A stretch of 55,735 nt of DNA from the NCBI GenBank assembly GCA_013202975.1, contig JABMQY010000054.1:1-55735 (forward strand), given 5' to 3'. The stretch comes from Candidatus Saganbacteria bacterium (GTDB lineage: Bacteria; Margulisbacteria; WOR-1; XYC2-FULL-46-14). Shown piece by piece: positions 8,003 to 15,777 of this stretch. The notes beneath the pieces are model-generated. The model worked only from the letters and a program-made list of their open reading frames with translations, made no database searches and was not told the origin of the DNA. The translations under genes were made by a program, and so were the position numbers. Numbering within the stretch: the first letter of the stretch is position 1; the number at the start of each line of letters is the position of its first letter.

Positions 8003-11000
8003 TCCAATAAGAATACCTTTTAGGCCAGATGGAAAAGGCTTCAAAGCCGATCTGATTCCACAAAGAGGACAGGCCTTATTTGCAAAAAATGTTGCAGAGA
8101 CTATGGATCTCTTTCGCGGCCAGATCCAGGGTTTTCAATCTGATCTGTCAAAAATGGTTCAGAAATCTTCAATCGATCGGTCGCTTCAGGCAATTGGTAA
8201 TGTGCTTGGGACAAAAGTTGCGACTTTTGAAGATATTTATCAGGGGGATTGGAGAAAATCACCGTTTAAGAGTCTGACCCGCTTTGATTTATCAATGTTT
8301 AGTCTGCTTGAAAATCCCGAGGATGCTTTTCGCGCTATTGCCAATCGTCCGCATCGTTTTCCAGTTTATGTTAGCTGGAGCCTGTGCCCCGATTCAAGTA
8401 ACGAAGAAGAGCTGCGGGTATCACTGCTTTTTTCAAAAAGGATGAGCATTGAGGTTGGAGAGCCGGATGACATCAATGGTTCGCGCTCTTTTCCATTACG
8501 AAAAGATGTAAATAGTGCTTTTGCCAAAACCCGAAAACGAGTCGCTCCCTTGCTTGCAATGAATATGAATCCTGCCGGAGACCTGTTGGTTCCTCCTAAG
8601 AAAGAGAGTGTTGCTCAAGGTCTGGTTTCTGAGGCTCTTAATCTGGAGAATATTATTCTACAGGGGTCAAAACTTGAAGTATTACTTGATGACTGCAGTG
8701 AAAGGATCTGGTACGCCAACCATAATACTTACCTTAGTCCGCAGGAGGTGAGGGTTTTGCTTGAGCGGGTTTTTATGGTGAAGAGGTGGTCTAAGGGAGA
8801 TTTGGTTAAGGGGGCAGATCGAATGGCGACAAATTTAGTTGCCCGAACCAAATACCTTTTTGTCGGGTTTGACCAGGTTGTATTGTATGACGGCAATCGC
8901 AGGAGTATTTGTGAAATAAAACTTGATAGCGAAGAAAAAGACAGAATTTTGGGCCTTGTGATAAAAAAGCCTGATCGGCCAAGGGGTGAAGAGGCTGAGC
9001 TGCGCGAGGTTATGGAAGCAGATTTTTCTGGCCGATCTGCTGATAAATACAGCAACTATGTAATGCGTCTTTTAATAAATGATTTGCATCAAAGGAGTGA
9101 AGGGGAAAAGAAGCATAAGCACTTTTCTGTTTTTGACCGGCTAACGGAAAAAATTTCCAAAGAATATGGCAAAGAGGTAGTCTTTCGTTTTTCAGAAAAC
9201 CAGGTTTTTGCTCTGCCTTATACCGGAGAAGTAAAGGATCCCCACCAGCCCGAGTATCTCTTTGTTGTAGAGAGGATTCTGTCAGGCCTGCCCAAGTGGT
9301 TGTTGAATGTTTTGCCGCAAAAAGTCGTTGTTTCGGGGCCGCTTTTTAACTATGCCACTTATGACAAAAGGCGCGGGAAAGAAACTTATGAAATTGTAAT
9401 CAGCCAGCGGCAGGATGTATCCTTTTTACATGACGGGGAAATATTCATTGATAGCAGGCATGGGAGCCTGGAGTTTCCTCAGGAATTTATTTTTGCGTTG
9501 TATAGAAAAGAGAATCGGACCGAAACCCTGACCCATCTTTCTGAAAATTTGTCTGAGTATTATTATCGTCAAATTATGACAGCAGCAGAGAGAAGGGCCT
9601 ATTTTAATTTAGTCCGGGGAAATCACGGGTTACTTTCTTATGAATTAAACATGAATTTAAGGTCAGTGGGTGATATTTTTCATGAGGATTCAAGGGTGCC
9701 CGGGCAGTATAGAGAGCTGATGGAGCGTAATTTTGAGGTTGGTTTTGGCCGATTTATTCAGGGGCAGCTGCCGGATGATGATCCCCGCCATCCATTTTTT
9801 AAAAGAATAGCAGAGAGAGAGACAGTAGCTCTAAAAAAGAAAAAAATATTAAAGCAAAGAGCCCCTAAGCATACAGACGACAGACGATTGACCCTGTTTA
9901 ATACTCTTGAACATCTGGATCCATATGATCATTTGTGGCATGATCCTAAGACATTTCAAAAAATCAAGGTTTCTCCCCAGGCCGCACGATACATGGTTAC
10001 CAAGGGCCTGGAGGCTTTATCAAAAGATCAGGTTGATCAGCGTTATGCTGCCAGGGTTTCTCAAAATCTTTTTGAATTACTAAAGGAATTTGGTGGGGAA
10101 GAATTTGCTTACTTCCTGACAACTTATCAGGCAGAATTTAAAAAGGTTTTGGGGAATGTTTCAGATTTAGGTTTAATTACAATTCTGCCCTCGGTTTTAG
10201 CATCAGTTGATGACGCAAATATTAAGGCCATTTTTGAGAACGAGATTATTCCAATTAGGGCGCTGGTCTTTATTCTTAAGCAGAATCCAGAGTATAGATC
10301 CTACTTATCTGATCAGAGTTTTTGTTTGAGGACATTAGAACTTACCCCGGATGTGAACCTTGATGGCTTTAATTTACAATTACCTATTAAAACAGAGGTG
10401 TCGGAGCGTCCTTTAGTAGAAGAAGAAATACCTTCCTATGAAACAGAAGAAGAATCCCTTTTCAGGCAAGCCTATCAAGAATTAGGTGAGATTCATACGC
10501 TAGATTCAAAAGCTCAACAAAACAAAATCTATTCAAAATTATGGCGGGGCTTAGAGGGTGCACGAGATCAGATTATTGCACGAATTAACCAATGGCAAAA
10601 TAGCTTGACTGCGACACTTGACAGGATTGAGAGCGACCAGATTGTGGCGAGTATTATTTTGAATAATAATTGGTTCTTTTACTTTAGAAGGGGGGGGTCA
10701 TTTTTTAGATCGGTGCGAAGTGAAAATTTAAAAAGAATCATTTTTGAGCTGGCGCCGGATCAATATCTTAAATATTATACATCTTTAGGCTTCCCTTATC
10801 TTGCCGATTTGTCTGTATCTGATGCTGTCAGTTGGCAGTTTGCTCTGGCTGAGAGAGGAATTGACGTTGAAAAGTCTGTCAGAAAGTATTTATTATTAAA
10901 ATCCGGGGCTGTAAATGTTCAAGCTGCTTTTATAAAAAGATGGAATAAATCTAAGGGGACCCGCTTTTTAGAGATTCTGCGGAAAGCCGGTTATCTTGAT

Positions 11001-11522
11001 CAGGATTTTTCAGTTTTGCCGACGTTTGCGAATGTGGGTGATACCGAAAGTTGCTATTCCCTGGCTGCTGATCTTTCTACTGATGACAGAAAAGAGATCG
11101 GTGCGCTTATAAAAGGAGAAATAGGGAGAGAGGATATAAGGCATTTTGATGATGATGAATATGCCCGGGAAATTAAAAAACGAAAAAGGGCAGCATTAAA
11201 AAGAGATTATCTGGAAAATGGATCCAGAACTGTTGAAAGGCTAAGTCTTAATTTTGACAGGGAAGTTGAGGCTCTTGCGATAAGCGAGTTTCTGGGGCAG
11301 AGCTTAGACGAGTCAATTCCTTCGGTTTCGCATCCTGTCGCTTGTAGTATTTTGGGGATTGACAGCCTAACCCCGATTCCTTTGGCTAAAAAAGTGTATA
11401 TTGAGCTGGCGAGGTTGTTTCATCCTGATTCAAGCCAGGATGACGATAACTTAGTGCTTTATAAGAAGATAGAAAAAGCCTGGCAAACCTTCCGAAAGAC
11501 CAGAATTAAATTCAGTACTTAA
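7989..11522 (+). CDS. Large unrecognised protein with C-terminal J domain
   Basis: A 1177-residue soluble protein with no signal peptide and no membrane segment. The only part I recognise is the C-terminus: residues about 1116-1177 contain LGIDSL...AKKVYIELARLFHPDSS and KKIEKAWQTFRK, a J-domain pattern with the His-Pro-Asp triad at 1145-1147 that contacts DnaK-type chaperones. Residues 1-1110 mix alpha and beta segments, with a Lys-rich stretch near 617-630 (ALKKKKILKQR) and an acidic stretch near 810-830. The ribosome binding site CAGGGAG is 7 bases upstream. The stop interlocks with the stop of the convergent gene (TTAA at 11519-11522). A J domain placed last rather than first suggests a specialised substrate adaptor for Hsp70. 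The role is unknown. Confidence 0.7.
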   Translation: MSKVSPIRIPFRPDGKGFKADLIPQRGQALFAKNVAETMDLFRGQIQGFQSDLSKMVQKSSIDRSLQAIGNVLGTKVATFEDIYQGDWRKSPFKSLTRFDLSMFSLLENPEDAFRAIANRPHRFPVYVSWSLCPDSSNEEELRVSLLFSKRMSIEVGEPDDINGSRSFPLRKDVNSAFAKTRKRVAPLLAMNMNPAGDLLVPPKKESVAQGLVSEALNLENIILQGSKLEVLLDDCSERIWYANHNTYLSPQEVRVLLERVFMVKRWSKGDLVKGADRMATNLVARTKYLFVGFDQVVLYDGNRRSICEIKLDSEEKDRILGLVIKKPDRPRGEEAELREVMEADFSGRSADKYSNYVMRLLINDLHQRSEGEKKHKHFSVFDRLTEKISKEYGKEVVFRFSENQVFALPYTGEVKDPHQPEYLFVVERILSGLPKWLLNVLPQKVVVSGPLFNYATYDKRRGKETYEIVISQRQDVSFLHDGEIFIDSRHGSLEFPQEFIFALYRKENRTETLTHLSENLSEYYYRQIMTAAERRAYFNLVRGNHGLLSYELNMNLRSVGDIFHEDSRVPGQYRELMERNFEVGFGRFIQGQLPDDDPRHPFFKRIAERETVALKKKKILKQRAPKHTDDRRLTLFNTLEHLDPYDHLWHDPKTFQKIKVSPQAARYMVTKGLEALSKDQVDQRYAARVSQNLFELLKEFGGEEFAYFLTTYQAEFKKVLGNVSDLGLITILPSVLASVDDANIKAIFENEIIPIRALVFILKQNPEYRSYLSDQSFCLRTLELTPDVNLDGFNLQLPIKTEVSERPLVEEEIPSYETEEESLFRQAYQELGEIHTLDSKAQQNKIYSKLWRGLEGARDQIIARINQWQNSLTATLDRIESDQIVASIILNNNWFFYFRRGGSFFRSVRSENLKRIIFELAPDQYLKYYTSLGFPYLADLSVSDAVSWQFALAERGIDVEKSVRKYLLLKSGAVNVQAAFIKRWNKSKGTRFLEILRKAGYLDQDFSVLPTFANVGDTESCYSLAADLSTDDRKEIGALIKGEIGREDIRHFDDDEYAREIKKRKRAALKRDYLENGSRTVERLSLNFDREVEALAISEFLGQSLDESIPSVSHPVACSILGIDSLTPIPLAKKVYIELARLFHPDSSQDDDNLVLYKKIEKAWQTFRKTRIKFST

Positions 11523-12280
11523 TATTCGTTGTCTTCTTCGTCCCCTTCTTCTTCAAGGTCTCCAAGTTCGTCTCCATGTTCTGCGAAAAAGGCTGCGGCA
11601 GCATCAAGTTGTTCCTCTGATCCTTTATACTGGCTTACGGTGCTTGCAACGGCAGATCCTTTTTTGAGTGCGGTTATCTCGGAATCAAATTTGTCCTTTT
11701 TAGTTCCTGCAGGAAGTTTTGAAAATGCGATATTTATTTTAGATAGCGCTGCCTTGGTTTCTGGTGCAACAAAGCCAGTAGCTTGAGAGCCACCCATCTC
11801 TTCGTCCTCAGCCTTAGCCTTTGCAATCTCGGCTTCCCCGATAAAAGAGAGGAATTCTCCTATAACAAAGCTGCCAACCGCTCTGTCTTCAACAGAGAGC
11901 ATCTCAATCAAACCGGCCAGTTGTCCTTCGTCACTTAAAATTCCGGCAAAGATATTAACAGATAAAAGATCCTGATTTTGTTCTATAATCAACCCTTCAC
12001 TCAGTGGCTGGTTTTCTGCTAGAACTACGAATTCCCTTCCATTGGTTTCAAATCTCCTGAGCGGTTTTTGGATTAGGCTTGAAAAAACCTCCGCCACACT
12101 TTCAACGGATGAGCCAAGATCGGTTTTGATTCTGCCCTTTACCTGAGCAAGCAGTGTTGGTGCGCCTCCTCTGGTTAGCAGGGGCAGGGTGTCATTTAAA
12201 TAGCGCCTGAGTCTTTGTCCCTCACTCGTCCTTGGCCTTGAAATATTACCGGATCCCATTCCACTTATACCTGATACCAT
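11519..12280 (-). CDS. Unrecognised acidic protein, downstream gene of a two-gene operon
   Basis: A 253-residue protein with a Ser/Gly-rich N-terminus (MVSGISGMGSGNIS), a mixed middle region (FETNGREFVVLAENQPLSEG), and an extremely acidic end (GDLEEEGDEEDNEY). No signal peptide or membrane span is seen. The start at 12280 is supported by GGAGGAATAAATC. It follows the 354-residue gene by 23 bases and so belongs to the same unit behind promoter motif 5. I do not recognise the family. Confidence 0.7.
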   Translation of the reverse strand: MVSGISGMGSGNISRPRTSEGQRLRRYLNDTLPLLTRGGAPTLLAQVKGRIKTDLGSSVESVAEVFSSLIQKPLRRFETNGREFVVLAENQPLSEGLIIEQNQDLLSVNIFAGILSDEGQLAGLIEMLSVEDRAVGSFVIGEFLSFIGEAEIAKAKAEDEEMGGSQATGFVAPETKAALSKINIAFSKLPAGTKKDKFDSEITALKKGSAVASTVSQYKGSEEQLDAAAAFFAEHGDELGDLEEEGDEEDNEY

Positions 12281-12303
12281 GATTTATTCCTCCTTGCGAT
12301 TTT

Positions 12304-13368
12304 TTATTCCCACTCATCCACTGTATCTTCTGGTTCTGCCTCTTCTTTTGCTTCTTGTTCTTCTGCGTGTGCAATTGTTGCCTCTCTAGCTTCCTTTTCT
12401 CTTGTGGCTGCTTCTGCTGTGTCTTCTGGTCCAATAAGATCAATAACCTGATCTGTTCCTACTCCTCTTTCTGCTCCTCTTTCTGCAGCTGCTGCTTCAT
12501 CTGCTGCAGTAGGTTCCTCTACCTCGCTGTCCTCTCCTGCCTGACTGGCAGCTAATATTTGTTGGGAGAAGGTGGCTTCATCCATTTCTTCTACATAGCC
12601 CCTGATTTCCCCACTATTATCCAGCAGGTGTACGGATTTTAAAAACGATTCCAGCAAATCTTGACAAATAGGATCATTTGAACCTCGCAGTAGAACGATC
12701 ATTTTTGCAACGGTTTTGCCGCTTAGTTCAAGATCTCTCATAATTACTACCGGGGTAATTGTATGGGCAGTTGATAAATTTGAAATTGTTTCATCTAATA
12801 GCATATTTAATGTATTGTATAAGAATATTCTTTCTGATCCATAATCTGAAACGTCGGAATTATCAATGACCCCTTTTAGATAATCTCCTAATATATTATT
12901 ACCCGTACTATATGACATGTTGCGAAGGATCCCGGCATAGGTTTGAACAAGATCAAACATCTGTGCGGTTTGAGGTTGTCCTGAAACAGTAAAATTAACT
13001 ACTTTATCTGCATCGATTCTATCCAGGTACACTTTATCAGACAGACCTTCAAAAAAGTTGTCCCTTATGGCGGTAAAAAGAAGTGTCCCGCTTTCCGGAT
13101 CAGTCGAAACCATTGTTGCAGCAACCAGATCTTCTAAGTCTTGATCGAGGATTGGATTGCCGATGGTTTCATCTGGGGCAGCTTGTTGGATTTTGGCAAT
13201 TGTATGTGATGTAAAGAGATCCTGCATTGCCAGCGCTCCCTGATCACCTACCAGATTTTTCATGGCTTCCAGTGTTTGTTCTCGACTTGCCAGAGCTTTT
13301 TTGAAATCATGTCTCTTAACGATTTGTCTTGTACCGTATGTTGCATTTCCTAAACCTACATTTGCCAT
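12304..13368 (-). CDS. Unrecognised mostly helical protein
   Basis: A 354-residue protein, largely helical, with a low-complexity acidic C-terminus rich in Ala and Glu (about 285-354) that includes EEPTAADEAAAAERGAER. The N-terminus (MANVGLGNATYGTRQIVKR) is Gly/Asn/Thr-rich. No signal peptide, membrane segment or catalytic motif is seen. The start at 13368 is preceded by AAGGGGG. First gene of the minus-strand pair controlled by promoter motif 5. The small polar N-terminus and acidic tail could fit a structural or exported protein, but that is a guess. Confidence 0.7.
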   Translation of the reverse strand: MANVGLGNATYGTRQIVKRHDFKKALASREQTLEAMKNLVGDQGALAMQDLFTSHTIAKIQQAAPDETIGNPILDQDLEDLVAATMVSTDPESGTLLFTAIRDNFFEGLSDKVYLDRIDADKVVNFTVSGQPQTAQMFDLVQTYAGILRNMSYSTGNNILGDYLKGVIDNSDVSDYGSERIFLYNTLNMLLDETISNLSTAHTITPVVIMRDLELSGKTVAKMIVLLRGSNDPICQDLLESFLKSVHLLDNSGEIRGYVEEMDEATFSQQILAASQAGEDSEVEEPTAADEAAAAERGAERGVGTDQVIDLIGPEDTAEAATREKEAREATIAHAEEQEAKEEAEPEDTVDEWE

Positions 13369-13403
13369 TCTTGTTCCCCCTTAATTTATTTTAATTTTAC
13401 CTG

Positions 13404-13436
13404 TATTTATATCGTACCCTTTTCTAGAAAATTTCA
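13404..13436 (-). promoter_or_regulatory. sigma-28-like promoter motif 5 (minus strand)
   Basis: Read on the minus strand: TGAAATTT (13436-13429), 14-base spacer, CGATATAAATA (from 13414 down). It lies about 46 bases upstream of the ATG at 13368. Together with motif 4 it occupies the divergent 166-base gap 13369-13534; apart from these the gap is plain AT-rich sequence. Confidence 0.7.
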
Positions 13437-13500
13437 CTCTATTTTTATTTTTCAACTTTTTGGGGCAAAATCGTCTTTTTGTGGGGATTTCAAATTTTAG

Positions 13501-13534
13501 TGAAATTTCTGGATTTACCGCTCGATAAAAATAT
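13501..13534 (+). promoter_or_regulatory. sigma-28-like promoter motif 4
   Basis: TGAAATTT at 13501-13508, 14-base spacer, CGATAAAAATAT from 13523, with the ATG at 13535 exactly 12 bases after the C of CGATA. The spacing predicts a leaderless or nearly leaderless message, matching the absence of any ribosome binding site. Confidence 0.7.
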
Positions 13535-14620
13535 ATGGGAATAATTAAACCCTGTTATTATAGAAGTGAGCCACCTAAGGATATGCCCCGGGATTGGTAT
13601 CTTTGGCCAAAAAATCAAAAGAGCTGTAAAAAGAAAAGTAAATCTTGTGCTCCTCCTCTTCCCGCTCCCCTTACAACAATAAAAGAGATCAGGGCTTTTG
13701 CAAAAAGGGCGAGAGTGAAAAGTACATTAAAACGACTACCTAACGATAAGAAGGTGCTAAAAAAAATTTTTAAAGAAGCTGCTGCCAAAGGAAGGATTGC
13801 TTGGTTGGGTACTAAGGGTTTGAGTTATAGGGTCAGTGTTTTAGTGGAAAAGGAAATAGCTAGTGCAGCTTCTAATCAGGATGTTTTTGTTGTTATTGGA
13901 ACAGCGCATGGGTTGCCCCGGCAGACAAAATTAGTAAATAGAATTCTAAAATACAGGAAAAAAGTAATCTTAGGGCTTGAGCGTGATAAAAAAACCTGCT
14001 GGAATACCGACCGACAGGCTTTTTGGGATAATTATATATTAACAAAACAAAACAAACCGGTGGTAGTTTCAAAAATGCATAATGGAGTTAGTATTCTTCC
14101 GGCAAAAGAAGTAAGAATAATGAACCAAAGACCCCAAATTGTTTATAACAGATGCCACAACGTAGTTTTGACAGATATCCCCTGCAAGCAGAAGGAGAAA
14201 ATGAGGAGAAGTTTGGATGAATCTGACTATTTATCCGCAAGGGATAATTTTGCTGTGCGCGCCCTTATGCAAAAAAAATCTCCTAACAAAAGGGATGTTG
14301 TTTTTGTAGAATGCGGTGCAACCCATGCAGAGAATCGAAGGCTCCCGGCCTATATCAAACACTTTAATCCTCAGGCAAAGATTGTTTCGGTTATTATTAC
14401 AGGTGGTACAACTGTTACAGCCTTAACTTCTAATGTTGCAATCAAGGAGCTGGGTTGGAATAATAAGAATTTTGTCTTATTTTTAAAAGATTATGAAAAA
14501 AAGGGAGACCGCTTTGTTTCTGGCGATATAATAGTATATATAGCTGCCGGTGAACGGGAAAAGACTGAGGGTGTTAGATCTGGAGTGATCCAGCCGCTGG
14601 TTGCGCCCCTCACTTATTAG
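13535..14620 (+). CDS. TraB/TIKI-like protein (putative)
   Basis: A 361-residue protein. VFVVIGTAHGLPRQ (117-130) with GTAH, VILGLERDK (144-152), SARDNFAVRAL (234-244) and FVECGATHAENRRL (257-270) fall in the order expected for the TraB/PrgY/TIKI/ChaN superfamily (GT.H, the E-L/R block, RN, and a late G..H). In that superfamily these residues build a proposed metalloprotease or ligand-binding site. The N-terminal 45 residues are Pro/Cys/Lys-rich with no signal peptide. No ribosome binding site; the start is set by the promoter spacing and by the absence of an alternative. The stop interlocks with that of the convergent gene (TTAG at 14617-14620). Family assignment is from pattern only. Confidence 0.5.
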   Translation: MGIIKPCYYRSEPPKDMPRDWYLWPKNQKSCKKKSKSCAPPLPAPLTTIKEIRAFAKRARVKSTLKRLPNDKKVLKKIFKEAAAKGRIAWLGTKGLSYRVSVLVEKEIASAASNQDVFVVIGTAHGLPRQTKLVNRILKYRKKVILGLERDKKTCWNTDRQAFWDNYILTKQNKPVVVSKMHNGVSILPAKEVRIMNQRPQIVYNRCHNVVLTDIPCKQKEKMRRSLDESDYLSARDNFAVRALMQKKSPNKRDVVFVECGATHAENRRLPAYIKHFNPQAKIVSVIITGGTTVTALTSNVAIKELGWNNKNFVLFLKDYEKKGDRFVSGDIIVYIAAGEREKTEGVRSGVIQPLVAPLTY

Positions 14621-15687
14621 ACTAGAGTTATATCCATCTTTATAGAATATGCTTTGCCATTTTTAGGCGGATCAATTTTAATTTTTTGCCTAAGTGTATG
14701 TTCTAATTCAATAGCCAGCTTAGTTTTTACTGCGGCTAATCTTATTTTGTTTGCATCCGGCTCCTCAGCATAAATTCCTTTGGTTTTTGTCAGGTCAGGA
14801 TTAACCAATATGGTTCCATTTCTATCCACATTTAACTCAATTGTAATAACTCCTGTGATTTTATCTCCGATTTTACCCTGCAGGTAATTATAGAGAGGGC
14901 CTTGGGTCAATGCTTCTTTTACAACATCTTGTATTTTTTGCATTTTTTCATTTCGGGTAAGTTGAGGTACAACCGAGACGCCAAATTTGATCCGGGAAAT
15001 TATTGTCTCTAATGGTTTTTCGGCGTAGGTCTTTTTATTAGAAAACTCGGTGGAAACCTCTTTTGGACCTACAATTCGTTGCGCCAGTGATCCGATGCTT
15101 GTTGCTTTTCCTGATTGTGGGCCGGCAATAAGATCTTTGAGAGAGCTATACTCTTTTTCAATCGCACTATCAGAAGCCCCTTGCCAGCCCTTTGCTAGTT
15201 TAACAGAATCAATATAGTCCTTAGTAGCAGATACTAAAGCGGCTTCTCCCTCATCTATTGCAACAGCTTTTAGGGCAGCCATTTTTCCTTGAACTTCTTT
15301 TGGGATATTTGATCCTTTTTTGCTGGAAACCTCTTTATAGCGTTCAATTAATTTTACTGACAGCTCAATTGACTCAGACGAGGTCTTTTCTTTTTTTGCT
15401 ACGATAGCTTTCTTTCCTTGGGCTATTTTGATTTCTTGTCTTAAATCTCGAGCATGTTTTGCAACCAGATATTCATTTTTAGTGTCAAATTCCAGGGCAT
15501 CGTCTAATGTATCTATCGCGGCCTGTAGCTTCTCTGATTTATCAAATGAGAGAGTGTCTGCATTAATCAGCTCTTTTGCTTTGGTTATTGTTTCATCTGC
15601 CCTTTTTATATAAGCGGGCCTTACATCTTCTCTTTTCTCGTCAGATATGTGCTTGTCGCCTTGAGTCGAATTAATAATGTTTGTCAT
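14617..15687 (-). CDS. Unrecognised helical protein with TonB-like C-terminal region (weak)
   Basis: A 356-residue protein. Residues about 20-200 are charged and helical and could form TPR-like or coiled-coil repeats (ADTLSFDKSEKLQAAIDTLD). The last 110 residues contain ITGVITIELNVDRNGTIL and later KIKIDPPKNGKAYSIKM, reminiscent of the beta-alpha-beta TonB/AgmX C-terminal fold, but the match is weak. There is no membrane anchor. Strong ribosome binding site GGAGGAAT at 15687. Behind promoter motif 6. Confidence 0.6.
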   Translation of the reverse strand: MTNIINSTQGDKHISDEKREDVRPAYIKRADETITKAKELINADTLSFDKSEKLQAAIDTLDDALEFDTKNEYLVAKHARDLRQEIKIAQGKKAIVAKKEKTSSESIELSVKLIERYKEVSSKKGSNIPKEVQGKMAALKAVAIDEGEAALVSATKDYIDSVKLAKGWQGASDSAIEKEYSSLKDLIAGPQSGKATSIGSLAQRIVGPKEVSTEFSNKKTYAEKPLETIISRIKFGVSVVPQLTRNEKMQKIQDVVKEALTQGPLYNYLQGKIGDKITGVITIELNVDRNGTILVNPDLTKTKGIYAEEPDANKIRLAAVKTKLAIELEHTLRQKIKIDPPKNGKAYSIKMDITLV

Positions 15688-15711
15688 ATTATATTCCTCC
15701 TATTTTATCTA

Positions 15712-15744
15712 TATATATATCGTCAAAGGAAACCAAAAATTTCA
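15712..15744 (-). promoter_or_regulatory. sigma-28-like promoter motif 6 (minus strand)
   Basis: Read on the minus strand: TGAAATTT (15744-15737), 14-base spacer, CGATATATATATA (from 15722 down). It overlaps the proposed -35 of the divergent helicase promoter, so the two could interfere. Confidence 0.7.
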
Positions 15745-15771
15745 CATCATTTAAAATAATTGTTGTATAAT
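15741..15771 (+). promoter_or_regulatory. Housekeeping-type promoter of the helicase gene
   Basis: A perfect TATAAT at 15766-15771 with a weak TTCACA 19 bases upstream. Only six bases separate TATAAT from the ATG at 15778, which predicts a leaderless message. There is no ribosome binding site. Confidence 0.5.
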
Positions 15772-15777
15772 CATTTT

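Noticed and set aside
15760-15777. Upstream TTG start for the helicase
   Set aside because: It would place the start codon before the TATAAT that most likely drives the gene, and it adds residues not seen in the family.
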